Positions 41,983 to 49,985 are shown, counted from the stretch's first letter. The stretch: 64,000 bases of DNA from Arthrobacter sp. Y-9 (GCF_029690065.1 NZ_CP121463.1:2976001-3040000), one strand, 5' to 3'. Made by a program: numbers and translations. Notes: generated by a model from the letters alone, not told the origin.

Positions 41983-42648
41983 TCAGGCTCCCGGGGTGGT
42001 CGAGGCGCCCACCAGGAGGTCGGCGGCGGGTTCACGGTACGTCACACCGACCAGCCGGCCGGCGTCGTCGAACAGGAGAGAGGTGACCGAGGTGAGCGTG
42101 CATTCCCGTTTACGGGGGTCATGGGCCAGACGGCGCCCCTCGGCGGCCAGGCGCGTGGACCAGATGGGCAGCTGGTGGCTGACGATCACGGCTTCCGCTC
42201 CCGCTCCGACACGCGCGACGGCGGTCTCCCGGGCCTGGTGCACGGCCGCCATGACGCGGCTGACCTGCGCGGCGTAGGGCTCACCCCAGGACGGGCGCAG
42301 GGGGTTCACCAGGTGCGGCCAGTGCCGCGGGTTGAGGAGTTCCTTGCGGTTGACCCGCAGTCCTTCGAAGTGGTTCTCCGCCTCGATGACGCGCTCGTCC
42401 GTCTCGATCTCCAGCCCCAGCGCGGCGGCGGTGGGAGCAGCGGTCTCCTGGGCCCGGAGCAGGGGCGACGCCACCAGGTGGACGATGGCCGCACCGGCAT
42501 CACGCTGCGCGCCGAAGTACTCGCCGAGACGGTCCGCCATGCGATAGCCACGTTCTGAGAGGTGGAAGCCGGGGAGCCGTCCGTACAGGACGCCGTCCGG
42601 GTTGTGGACCTCGCCGTGGCGCATCAGATGAACGATTGCATGGGGCAT
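41983..42648 (-). CDS. histidine phosphatase (phosphoglycerate mutase-like)
   Basis: 221 residues. The catalytic 'LMRHGEVHNP' (His at about 10) starts the protein. A second His is in 'EAVIVSHQLPIW', and Glu-containing 'HLVASPLLRAQETAAPTAAALG' completes the pocket. These enzymes remove phosphate from small molecules or act as phosphoglycerate mutases. It is first in the cytochrome-maturation operon, a position seen in many actinobacteria. Why it is linked to cytochrome c synthesis is not known. Confidence 0.9.
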   Translation of the reverse strand: MPHAIVHLMRHGEVHNPDGVLYGRLPGFHLSERGYRMADRLGEYFGAQRDAGAAIVHLVASPLLRAQETAAPTAAALGLEIETDERVIEAENHFEGLRVNRKELLNPRHWPHLVNPLRPSWGEPYAAQVSRVMAAVHQARETAVARVGAGAEAVIVSHQLPIWSTRLAAEGRRLAHDPRKRECTLTSVTSLLFDDAGRLVGVTYREPAADLLVGASTTPGA

Positions 42649-42778
42649 GGCTCCATTTTCTCAGAGTTTAAGGGCGGCCCGGGCCAGAGTGGGCCTGCAG
42701 CGGCTGAGAATCCGCCATGAATCGGCGGGCGGCGCCGATCACGCGGAGACATGTGACTGGCGCCACGCTGGAAGTTCA

Positions 42779-42829
42779 GGAAAAATTTTCCGAACCCGGG
42801 AACAAAAGATGCATATGCATGTTTATACT
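42779..42829 (+). promoter_or_regulatory. two palindromes and a -10 upstream of yceI
   Basis: GGAAAAATTTTCC (42779-42791) and ATGCATATGCAT (42809-42820) are perfect palindromes. TATACT (42824-42829) follows at once and looks like a -10. A repressor on the second palindrome would cover the promoter spacer. Confidence 0.5.
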
Positions 42830-42893
42830 GGGTGACAGAAGGTTGGTTGAGGCTTCAACCAATCGACCTGAGTGACCTGACAAGGAGAACCCC

Positions 42894-43439
42894 ATGAGCA
42901 TCCCCACCAACCTCACCGCCGGCACCTGGACCCTGGACCCGTCGCACAGCGAGGCCGCCTGGACCGTCCGCCACGCAGGCATCAGCAAGGTGCGCGGCAC
43001 CTTCGGCGATCTCGCCGCGACCGTGACCGTCACCGACAACGACGCCGTCGTGGACGCCACCATCCAGTCCGCCAGCATCAGCACCGGCGACGCCAACCGT
43101 GACGGCCACGTCAAGGGCGAGGACTTCTTCGACGTGGAGAACCACCCGACCCTGACCTTCAAGTCCACCAGCCTGGAAGGCGACGGCGAGGACTACAAGC
43201 TGAACGGCGAGCTGACCATCAAGGGCGTCTCCGTCCCCGTGACCTTCGACGCCGAGTTCGGCGGCGTGGCCGTCGACCCCTTCGGCAACACCCGCGCCGG
43301 TGTCTCCGCCGAGACCACCATCTCCCGCAAGGAGTTCGGCCTGACCTGGAACGCCGCCCTGGAAGCCGGTGGCGTGCTGGTCTCCGACAAGGTCAAGATC
43401 AACCTCGAGCTCTCCTTCCTGGCCCCGTCCGCCAGCTGA
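42894..43439 (+). CDS. yceI: YceI-family lipid-binding protein
   Basis: 181 residues with no signal peptide. The YceI barrel is clear: 'GTWTLDPSHSEAAWTVRHAGISKVRGTFGDLAATVTV', 'ANRDGHVKGEDFFDVENHPTLTFKSTSLEG' and 'GELTIKGVSVPVTFDAEFGG'. Family members bind polyisoprenoids or similar amphiphiles. AAGGAG precedes the ATG. The coding sequence uses almost only C- or G-ending codons, a sign of strong expression. It is a single gene closed by a perfect 19-bp hairpin. The physiological ligand is unknown. Confidence 0.92.
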   Translation: MSIPTNLTAGTWTLDPSHSEAAWTVRHAGISKVRGTFGDLAATVTVTDNDAVVDATIQSASISTGDANRDGHVKGEDFFDVENHPTLTFKSTSLEGDGEDYKLNGELTIKGVSVPVTFDAEFGGVAVDPFGNTRAGVSAETTISRKEFGLTWNAALEAGGVLVSDKVKINLELSFLAPSAS

Positions 43440-43488
43440 AGCCCGCCCGGCGCACGGCCGCCGCATCGTCCTGAAGGATGATGCCGGC

Positions 43489-43529
43489 CAGAATGCCCGA
43501 CGACGCCCCCGGCGTCGTCGGGCATTCTG
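43489..43529 (+). terminator. perfect 19-bp hairpin terminator of yceI
   Basis: The arms 43489-43507 and 43511-43529 pair fully around CCC. Confidence 0.85.
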
Positions 43530-43653
43530 CGTTAAGCGCCGCGTCATCCCACGTCACTCGCACCGTTACCCCGGGGTAACGGATGCATTGCGCTCCGGCG
43601 AAAGTTACGCCAGGGTCTATCCGGCGCGGCCCGTCGAACCTAAAGTGTGGATT

Positions 43654-44163
43654 ATGAGCAGCCAATATCCCGGTGCTCCGGGCACCGCACCCAGCAACCA
43701 ACCTCCCGCGGGTCTCGGCTATGCAGCCCCGGCCCGGAACAGCTTCGGTTTCGACACGAAGAATCTCGCCGTCCGTCTCAAGGACGTGTCCGGCGTTCCG
43801 CAGCAGCTCGTCTACTCCTACTGGCTCTGGGTGGCGGGGGCCGCGCTCGGCGTGCTCCTGTCCATCATCAACGTCTTCCTCCTCACCGCGACCTACGGCT
43901 CCTACGCGGGCATCGCGATCGGCGCCTCTGTGGGCGGGATCATCTGGAGCATCATCTGGGCCGCCGTGGTCATCTTCATCGCCATCCGGCTCAAGGAAGG
44001 CTCCCGCTGGGCACGGATCGTCCTCAGCATCCTGGGCGGACTCGCCGTCATCGGGCTGATCGTGGGCCTGGTCGGTCTCAGCATCACAGCCATCGGCTCC
44101 GCGGTGACCGTCGCCGCGGCCGTCCTCATGTGGCTGCCCGAGTCGCAGAAGCACTTCGTCTGA
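43654..44163 (+). CDS. four-helix membrane protein, paralogue A
   Basis: 169 residues. The Pro/Gly-rich N-terminus (about 1-30) precedes four membrane helices. The segment 'AIRLKEGSRWARIVLSILGGLAVIGLIVG' and the end 'AAAVLMWLPESQKHF' recur in the next two genes ('KGANWARILGTVFAALS', 'LYLKDSSPYF'; 'KGHHWARVLGTVLAAIS', 'LCWLPDSGAYF'). TAAAGT (43641-43646) lies 7 nt before the ATG with no ribosome-binding site, so it is probably leaderless. The function is unknown. It is the first of three tandem paralogues. Confidence 0.75.
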   Translation: MSSQYPGAPGTAPSNQPPAGLGYAAPARNSFGFDTKNLAVRLKDVSGVPQQLVYSYWLWVAGAALGVLLSIINVFLLTATYGSYAGIAIGASVGGIIWSIIWAAVVIFIAIRLKEGSRWARIVLSILGGLAVIGLIVGLVGLSITAIGSAVTVAAAVLMWLPESQKHFV

Positions 44164-44278
44164 GGAATTGAAGAATCATCCCCTGGGCTGGGGATACGGC
44201 CCCGCCCAGGGGATACGGTAGGAGGAACGCCGTGTTCCTGGCGGCGGACCCGTACATGCCGTTCACGAAGGAGCTGTC

Positions 44279-44938
44279 ATGAGCAGCACACCCAACGAGC
44301 CTGCAACCCCTCAGCAGCCAGGCCAAGACCAGCCGTCCACCGCACCCCAGTACGGTGCCTCCCAGCCGAGCGCTCCTCAGCCGGGCCCGCCGCAGTACGG
44401 CGCCAATCCGAGTGCCCCGCAGTACGGCGCTCCCCCGGCCTACGGAGCCCAGCCCGGGACGCCGTCGTCCGGCTACCCCGGCGCTCCGCAGTGGCCCGGC
44501 GACAACCCCTCGGCACCCGTCGCACGTCCTCAGAAGGTGGAGATCGCCTTCTGGCTCATCATCGCAGCCGGCGTGCTCAATCTGGTGGCCTCCCTGCTGG
44601 GCGCCGCCCTCGTCGGCGACACCGCTCAGTACCGTGACCTGGTCCGCCAGGTCGAGCAGTCCGGTGGCACCGCGGATTCCCTGCGGTCCATGATCACCGT
44701 GATGTCGATCGTGATCGGCGTCATCCAGCTGGGCCTGTACCTCCTGGTGGCGTTCTTCGTCCGCAAGGGCGCGAACTGGGCGCGCATCCTCGGCACCGTC
44801 TTCGCGGCGCTCTCGCTCTTCAGCCTGATGAGCGGCAGCGTCCTGAACATCGTCGTCGTCCTGCTGGGCATCGCCGCCATCGTGCTCCTGTACCTGAAGG
44901 ACTCGAGCCCGTACTTCGCCAAGCGCCCGAAGTTCTGA
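44279..44938 (+). CDS. four-helix membrane protein, paralogue B
   Basis: 219 residues. The N-terminal 80 are Pro/Gln/Tyr/Gly-rich ('PQYGASQPSAPQPGPPQYGANPSAPQYG'), low in complexity and probably cytoplasmic. Four helices follow, with the shared 'KGANWARILGTVFAALSLFSLMSGS' core and the ending 'IVLLYLKDSSPYFAKRPKF'. An extracytoplasmic loop after TM1 carries 'YRDLVRQVEQSGGTADSLRSM'. AAGGAG precedes the ATG. It is the middle of three tandem paralogues. No known domain is visible beyond the helices. Confidence 0.75.
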   Translation: MSSTPNEPATPQQPGQDQPSTAPQYGASQPSAPQPGPPQYGANPSAPQYGAPPAYGAQPGTPSSGYPGAPQWPGDNPSAPVARPQKVEIAFWLIIAAGVLNLVASLLGAALVGDTAQYRDLVRQVEQSGGTADSLRSMITVMSIVIGVIQLGLYLLVAFFVRKGANWARILGTVFAALSLFSLMSGSVLNIVVVLLGIAAIVLLYLKDSSPYFAKRPKF

Positions 44939-44968
44939 GCGCCGGAACCTCAGCAGCACACCGTCCAT

Positions 44969-45007
44969 GAGCCGGGGTGGGACGTTGTCGACGTCCCACC
45001 CCGGCTC
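44969..45007 (+). terminator. 17-bp hairpin between paralogues B and C
   Basis: The arms 44969-44985 and 44991-45007 pair fully around TGTCG, 30 bp after the stop of paralogue B. Confidence 0.8.
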
Positions 45008-45040
45008 GTCCGGGGCCACGCCCCAGTCAGGGATTTCCAC

Positions 45041-45919
45041 ATGAACAGCCACACGCCCGCTCCGGAACCGGGCCGCGAACCCGTCGCCCCGGAAAGTGGC
45101 TCGGGGCAGGACGCCCAGCAGGCGCCGGGCCAGCCGACCGGCGCCCCGGCGCCGCAGCAGCAGGAGCGGCCCCAGTACGGCCTCCGCGCCGCCGATCTCG
45201 GACTGCCCTCCCCGTATGAGAAGTACCGGCGCGAGCAGGAGGCAGAAGCACAGGCCCGCGCCGCCCAGCAGGGCGGTTGGCAGGGTCAGGGCCAGCCGGG
45301 CGGCTGGCAGGGCCAGGCCCAGCAGCAGCCCGGTCCGTACGCCCCGCAGCAGCCCGGTCCGTACGCCCCGCAGCCCGGCGCCCAGTCCTGGCAGACTCCC
45401 ATGCAGCCCGGCCCCTGGTATCAGGGGACCCCGCCGGACAAGCCTCAGGAACCGCGGACCATCGGCTGGGCTTTCTGGCTGATCCTCTCCGGGTGCGCCT
45501 TCGGCCTCATCTCCTCGCTGCAGGTGTTCCTGGGCATGGACCTCGACGAGTTGTTCCGCCGAGCACTGGAGGAGGCGCCGGCCAGCACCAGGGACATCCT
45601 GTCCCGGCAGAGCGGCGATTCGCTCAAGGGCATGGTCATCGCGTCCATGGTGATCACCCTCGTCCTCACCGTGGCGCTCTATCTGCTGGTGGCCATCTTC
45701 GTGAAGAAGGGCCACCACTGGGCCAGGGTCCTGGGCACGGTCCTCGCCGCGATCTCCGTGACCGGCTTCGGTTCCGCCTCCCTCCTGGACCTGCTGAGCA
45801 TCCTGTGCGGCGTCGTCGCGATCGTGCTGTGCTGGCTGCCCGACTCGGGCGCCTACTTCGCGCGCATGAAGCTCTACAAGGACTTCCAGAAGTTCGCCCG
45901 CTTCCGCGCCCCGCTCTGA
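45041..45919 (+). CDS. four-helix membrane protein, paralogue C
   Basis: 292 residues. This copy has the longest cytoplasmic N-terminus (about 1-145), rich in Gln, Gly and Pro, with a repeated 'PGPYAPQQ' and a 'DLGLPSPYEKYRREQEAEAQARAA' stretch. The helical part matches paralogues A and B, including 'KGHHWARVLGTVLAAISVTGFGSASLL' and 'LCWLPDSGAYFARMKLYKDFQKFARFR'. The loop after TM1 contains 'DLDELFRRALEEAPASTRDILSRQS'. The function is unknown. The low-complexity tail could bind partners at the membrane. Confidence 0.75.
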   Translation: MNSHTPAPEPGREPVAPESGSGQDAQQAPGQPTGAPAPQQQERPQYGLRAADLGLPSPYEKYRREQEAEAQARAAQQGGWQGQGQPGGWQGQAQQQPGPYAPQQPGPYAPQPGAQSWQTPMQPGPWYQGTPPDKPQEPRTIGWAFWLILSGCAFGLISSLQVFLGMDLDELFRRALEEAPASTRDILSRQSGDSLKGMVIASMVITLVLTVALYLLVAIFVKKGHHWARVLGTVLAAISVTGFGSASLLDLLSILCGVVAIVLCWLPDSGAYFARMKLYKDFQKFARFRAPL

Positions 45920-46085
45920 CCGCGGGCGCACTCTCAGGGACGACGACGGCGGCTCCTGCCTCCTCCGCAGCGCCTCGCCCACCCGGGCGGGGCGCTGCGG
46001 CCTGTCCGGTTGCGGCCTTTCCGCCTGCGGCATTCCCTGCGGTGGCTTTCCGGCGGCCGCCGCGGCCGGACGATAGGCTGACCCC

Positions 46086-46802
46086 GTGACCGGCAGCCCC
46101 TCCTCGCAGCGCGTTGAAGACGCACTCCGGGACGCCATCTCCTCCGGCCGGTACGCGGCCGGCACGAAGCTCCCCGCCGAACGTGACCTCGCCACGGAGC
46201 TGGGCGTCAGCCGTATGACGCTCCGGCAGGCGCTGGAGACCCTGCAATTCCAAGGTGTGCTCCGTCGCCGTCCGGGACGAGCCGGAGGGACCTTCGTTTC
46301 CGGGGACGTCCCCGTGCTGGAACTGGGTTCCCTGCAAGGGCTCTTCCAGCAGCTCTCACGCACCGGTGCGGTGGTCGAGTCCCGGATCCTGCTCGCGGCC
46401 ACCTTCCCCGCACCGGAGGACGTGGCCGAGGCACTCCGTATCCCCGCGGGGGATCCCGCGCACCGGCTCCGGCGGCTCCGCTTTCTCGACGGGGAACCGC
46501 TCATGCTCGAAGACTCGTGGTTCCCGGCGGCGAGGCTGCCCGGCTTCGCGGTCGAATCGCTGACCGGCTCCGTCTACGCGCGCCTGCAGGGCCTCGGCTG
46601 GGAACCCGTCCGGAAGACCGAGGACCTCACCCCTTCCGCGGCCACACCGGAAGAGCGGGAACTCCTCTCGATCGGCGCCCGCCACCCGGTTCTGCGGATC
46701 ATCAGGACCGCCTATCGGTCGGACGGCTTGCCGGTGGAGTACGCGGAGGACATCCACCGCTCGGACTCCCTCCGCCTGCGGGTCACCACCGGCGCCACCT
46801 GA
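46086..46802 (+). CDS. HutC-type GntR regulator
   Basis: 238 residues from GTG 46086. The GntR winged helix ('RVEDALRDAISSGRYAAGTKLPAERDLATELGVSRMTLRQALETLQFQGVLRRRPGRAGGTFV', about 9-71) is followed by a UTRA ligand domain ('HRLRRLRFLDGEPLMLEDSWFPAARLPGF'). HutC-type proteins sense sugar phosphates or similar ligands. TAGGCT (46074-46079) sits 6 nt before the start, indicating a leaderless mRNA. It is convergent with a HAD phosphatase gene whose promoter region carries a DasR/NagR-type operator, its likely target. Confidence 0.88.
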   Translation: MTGSPSSQRVEDALRDAISSGRYAAGTKLPAERDLATELGVSRMTLRQALETLQFQGVLRRRPGRAGGTFVSGDVPVLELGSLQGLFQQLSRTGAVVESRILLAATFPAPEDVAEALRIPAGDPAHRLRRLRFLDGEPLMLEDSWFPAARLPGFAVESLTGSVYARLQGLGWEPVRKTEDLTPSAATPEERELLSIGARHPVLRIIRTAYRSDGLPVEYAEDIHRSDSLRLRVTTGAT

Positions 46803-46820
46803 GCCCGGCCCCCGAAGGTC

Positions 46821-47504
46821 TCAGGCCGCCAGCGCCGCAAGCTCCCCGAGCGGGTGCACCTCCGTGGGCGAACCCGTGGCCGGCGTCGCGGTGGCGAGCG
46901 ACCCGACCAGCACACACCGCATGCCCGCCGCCCGCGCAGCCGCCACCCCGGCGAGTGAGTCCTCGAAGACCACGGTCGCCGAGGCAGCCGCACCCAGCAG
47001 CTCGGCGCCGCGCAGGAAGCCCTCCGGATCCGGCTTGCCGCGCTCGACGTCGTCGCTGCAGACCGTGGCCGAGATCAGCCCCGACAGCCCGCTGTCCTCC
47101 AGCGCAGGCTCCAGCAGGCGTCGCTGCGTGCCCGTCACGACGGCGACCCTCGTCCCGGCGGCGACCAGTTCGCGGACCACGGCGACGTGCGCGGCGGGAA
47201 TCCGCGGCTCCTGGCGGATCTCGCGGAGGTACGCCTCGCAGAGATGATCCAGGATGCGGGCCGCGAGGCGCTCATCCCCCGAGGCCAGGGCGGCACAGAT
47301 GTCCGGGTCGCTGAGACCCACGAACCGCTCGCCGTACTCCTCCGGAGTGAGCTCCAGCCCGCAGACCTCGCGCGCGGCGTCCGCGTAGAGCCTGGCCATG
47401 AGGTCCTCGTCGAGGGAGAGCGTCCCGTTGAAGTCGAACAGCACCGCCTCGGCCGAGTCCAGGAGCGCGCGGACGGCGTCGGGGGCGGAGGAGTGCTGAG
47501 GCAT
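46821..47504 (-). CDS. HAD phosphatase (beta-phosphoglucomutase-like) with DxN motif
   Basis: 227 residues. Motif I is 'VLFDFNGTLSL': the nucleophile Asp is present but the second acid of the usual DxD is Asn. Motif II is 'VAVVTGTQRRLLE', motif III 'RGKPDPEGF' and motif IV 'VVFEDSLAGVAAARAAGM'. The Asn would weaken phosphoryl transfer or change its substrate, although Asn occurs here in some relatives. A TTTGGTCTAGACCAAA palindrome lies 64-79 bp upstream of the ATG (47504). A sugar-phosphate substrate is likely. Confidence 0.88.
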   Translation of the reverse strand: MPQHSSAPDAVRALLDSAEAVLFDFNGTLSLDEDLMARLYADAAREVCGLELTPEEYGERFVGLSDPDICAALASGDERLAARILDHLCEAYLREIRQEPRIPAAHVAVVRELVAAGTRVAVVTGTQRRLLEPALEDSGLSGLISATVCSDDVERGKPDPEGFLRGAELLGAAASATVVFEDSLAGVAAARAAGMRCVLVGSLATATPATGSPTEVHPLGELAALAA

Positions 47505-47567
47505 GGGAGTTCCTTTGCGGCGGGAGACCTTACGGAGGGAACACTAGAGGCTCGGCTCCCGGGATCT

Positions 47568-47583
47568 TTTGGTCTAGACCAAA
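47568..47583. promoter_or_regulatory. DasR/NagR-type (dre-like) operator
   Basis: TTTGGTCTAGACCAAA is a perfect 16-bp palindrome. Its TGGTCTAGACCA core equals the dre consensus bound by HutC-type regulators DasR and NagR. It lies upstream of the HAD phosphatase gene, which is convergent with a HutC-type regulator gene. Confidence 0.8.
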
Positions 47584-47656
47584 GTTTACCGAGTGTTCCC
47601 CCACCGGGTGGCGATTTTTCATCCCCGCGGCCGTTCCGGCGCCACGAAAGGCCGGG

Positions 47657-48391
47657 TCAGTCCACCAGACGCTGGGCGTGATACGCCAGGATCTGCAGTT
47701 CGGTGGCCATGTCCACCTTGCGCAGATTCACCCCGTCCGGGACCTGGAGCGTGATGGGCGCGAAACTCAGAATGCTCTTCACCCCGGCCGAGACCACGCG
47801 GTCGCACATCTCCTGGGCCACATGCGCGGGCAGCGCGAGCACGACCATGTTCGCCCGGGTCTGCGCCAGGCCCGTTTCGAGTCCGAGGACGTCGCTCACC
47901 CTCAGGAAGCCGATCTCCTGGCCGACGATGAGCGGGTCGGCGTCGAAGATCGCCACGATGTCGAACCCACGTGACTGGAAACCGCCGTACCGGGCGAGCG
48001 CGCGGCCCAGGTTGCCCGCACCCACGATCGCCACTTTCCAGTCCAGGGTGAGGCCCAGTGCTGCGGCGATCTGACGGTTCAAGTAGTCGACCTCATAGCC
48101 GACACCGCGCGTGCCATGGGAGCCGATGTAGCTGAGGTCCTTCCGCAGCGTCGCCGAGCTGACCCCGGACGCTTCCGCCAGCGCCTCCGAGGAGACCCGC
48201 TCCACGCCGTCGCCGGTCAGGGAGTTGAGGGCGCGCAGGTAGAGCGTCAGACGCGCGACGGCGGCCGGCGGGATCTGCTTGACCGCCTGCCCGGCAGCCG
48301 GATAACCGCTCAGCGCATCCTGCGCGCTGCGCGGCACCTCCACGGGGGCCTTCCCCCCGGTCGGCAGCGGACTCAGTTCTTTTTTCTTCAT
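47657..48391 (-). CDS. rex: redox-sensing repressor Rex
   Basis: 244 residues. The winged-helix DNA-binding part spans about 38-115 ('IPPAAVARLTLYLRALNSL', 'LAEASGVSSATLRKDLSYIGSHGTRGVGY'). The NAD(H)-binding Rossmann domain has 'VAIVGAGNLGRALARYGGF' (about 120-138) and 'VAIFDADPLIVGQEIG'. Rex represses respiratory and fermentation genes when NADH is low and lets go when it rises. It has an additional N-terminal tail of about 35 residues. A glutaredoxin-like gene lies 29 bp upstream on the same strand. Confidence 0.95.
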   Translation of the reverse strand: MKKKELSPLPTGGKAPVEVPRSAQDALSGYPAAGQAVKQIPPAAVARLTLYLRALNSLTGDGVERVSSEALAEASGVSSATLRKDLSYIGSHGTRGVGYEVDYLNRQIAAALGLTLDWKVAIVGAGNLGRALARYGGFQSRGFDIVAIFDADPLIVGQEIGFLRVSDVLGLETGLAQTRANMVVLALPAHVAQEMCDRVVSAGVKSILSFAPITLQVPDGVNLRKVDMATELQILAYHAQRLVD

Positions 48392-48420
48392 CGGTCAGTC
48401 TTCTTCATGGGCGGCCTCGG

Positions 48421-48675
48421 TCAGCCCTGCTGCGCAGCGCGCAGCTTCCGCTCCAGGCGGACGGGGTCGATCGTCCAGAAGTCGCGCTGCACGCCGTCGA
48501 TCATCACCACGGGCACCTCGTCGGCGAACCGCTCCCGCAGGCCGGCGTCGTCGTCGATCAGGGATTCCCGCCAGGGGACTCCCAGGCGGCCGGCCACCTC
48601 GGACACGGTCTCACGGGCCGCGGCGCACAGATGACAGTCCTTCTTGGTGATGAGGAGAAGTTCAGGGACCCGCAT
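48421..48675 (-). CDS. small glutaredoxin-like protein
   Basis: 84 residues from ATG 48675. The thioredoxin-fold active site is 'KKDCHLCAAARETV' (CHLC, Cys14 and Cys17). 'FADEVPVVMIDGVQRDFWTID' contains the cis-Pro. It fits the short glutaredoxin family found next to rex in actinobacteria. It probably exchanges electrons with a low-molecular-weight thiol such as mycothiol, an inference from lineage. It is co-directional with rex and likely co-transcribed. Confidence 0.85.
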   Translation of the reverse strand: MRVPELLLITKKDCHLCAAARETVSEVAGRLGVPWRESLIDDDAGLRERFADEVPVVMIDGVQRDFWTIDPVRLERKLRAAQQG

Positions 48676-48739
48676 CCTCCCACGGTAGCGGTATCGGGGC
48701 ACCCACGGCACATCAGCGCCGTTGGATAGACTCGTCTTC

Positions 48740-49555
48740 ATGGCCTCCACGCGAACTGAATCATCCTCCAGCGTTCCCGTGGCCGATCTGCACCGCCATG
48801 AAGCCGCCTTCTTCGACGTGGACAACACGCTGATCCGCGGCGCCAGCATCTTCCACGCCGCCCGCAAGATGTACGAGCGGAAGGTCTTCACCCTGCGCGA
48901 CGCCGCCTCGTTCGGCTGGCAGCAGCTCAAATTCATCGTCCGGGGCGAGAAGCTCTCCGACGTCCACGAGATCCGTGACCGCGGCATGAAGATCGCCGCC
49001 GGGATCCGCGCCGAGGATGTCGCGACCCTCGGTGACGAGGTCTTCGAGGAGAGCATCTCCAGCCGGATCTGGCCCGGCACCCGCGCCCTCGCCGAGCAGC
49101 ACCTGCGCGTCGGCCGCAGGGTCTGGCTCATCACGGCCACCCCGATCGAACTCGCCGAACCCATCGCGTCACGACTCGGCCTGACCGGCGCCCTGGGCAC
49201 GCGGGTCGAAGTGGTCGACGGCGTGTACACCGGCCGCCTGGTCGGCGACATCCTGCATGGGGACGCCAAAGCCGACGCGGCCCGCGCCCTGGCCGACGCC
49301 GAGGGCCTGGACCTGGCGGAGTGCTGGGCCTACAGCGACTCCCACAACGACATCCCCCTGCTGAGCATGGTGGGCCACCCGGTCGCGATCAACCCCGACG
49401 CCGGTCTGCGCCGTCACGCCAAGGCCCAGAACTGGCCGGTCTACGACTTCCGCTCCGGCCGCCGCGCCGCCACCCTGGGCCTGAAGGCGGCCACCGTGGG
49501 CGGGGCGGTGTACGGGCTCTGGAGGGGTCTCAACCACGCCCGCGGGCGGAGGTAG
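48740..49555 (+). CDS. HAD-IB family phosphatase (SerB-like)
   Basis: 271 residues. Motif I is 'EAAFFDVDNTLIRGASIFHAA', motif II 'RRVWLITATPIELAEPIASRLGLTGALG', motif III the Lys in 'HGDAKADAARALA', and motif IV 'CWAYSDSHNDIPLLSMVGHPVAINPD'. This is the SerB-like class that acts on phosphoserine-like or lipid phosphates. A C-terminal hydrophobic segment ('TLGLKAATVGGAVYGLW') may hold it to the membrane. TAGACT (48727-48732) 7 nt before the ATG suggests a leaderless mRNA. It is divergent from the glutaredoxin-like and rex genes. Confidence 0.9.
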   Translation: MASTRTESSSSVPVADLHRHEAAFFDVDNTLIRGASIFHAARKMYERKVFTLRDAASFGWQQLKFIVRGEKLSDVHEIRDRGMKIAAGIRAEDVATLGDEVFEESISSRIWPGTRALAEQHLRVGRRVWLITATPIELAEPIASRLGLTGALGTRVEVVDGVYTGRLVGDILHGDAKADAARALADAEGLDLAECWAYSDSHNDIPLLSMVGHPVAINPDAGLRRHAKAQNWPVYDFRSGRRAATLGLKAATVGGAVYGLWRGLNHARGRR

Positions 49556-49587
49556 TTCTTCCTCTGTGCCGGCGTCGCCGGTTTTCA

Positions 49588-49985
49588 CGCGGCTTAGACA
49601 CGAGCCTTCGCTCGTTCCTCGCTGCGGCTCGCGATGCGCCGCTTCCGAAAACCCGCGACGCCGGCCCCCGTACCGCTCCGCCCGCGACGTGGTTTCGGTG
49701 GGGAGGACGCCCGAGGTGCTCGGATTCTGGGGGGGCACACTTGGTCGAGATTGCGGTTTCTCGGGGTTCCACGCCTCCCAGCCCCGAGAAAGTGCAACCT
49801 CAAGAACACCCCCAGCCTCGGGCCTCTCCAAGGAGCACACGTCAGCCCGGAACATCAGTGTCCCGGGCCCTCACACTCACGGGCGCGACGACTGAGGTGA
49901 CATCGGAAGCGCCGTGAGGCAATCCCGGAAGCGGCGCATCGCGAGCCGCAGCGAGGAACGAGCGGAGGATCGTGTCTAAGCCGCG
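49588..49985. repeat. 398-bp non-coding element with 60-bp terminal inverted repeats
   Basis: 49588-49647 and 49926-49985 are inverted copies matching at 58 of 60 positions. The 278 bp between hold no convincing gene, but do hold an inner stem (TTTCTCGGGG 49757-49766 with CCCCGAGAAA 49782-49791, extended by TTGC/GCAA). I see no target-site duplication at the ends. It fills most of the 533-bp gap 49556-50088. It could be a MITE-like element or a large structured RNA. Confidence 0.85.

Noticed and set aside
38893-42558. Open frame of 1221 codons on the plus strand
   Set aside because: It runs antisense to resB, ccdA, tlpA/resA and the histidine phosphatase gene, all of which have clear motifs. 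The translation is low-complexity Arg/Glu/Gly/Val. It is a by-product of GC-rich codon use.
44126-46504. Open frame of 792 codons on the minus strand
   Set aside because: It is antisense to the three four-helix membrane genes and the GntR gene, with a repetitive Arg/Leu/Gly translation and no domain.
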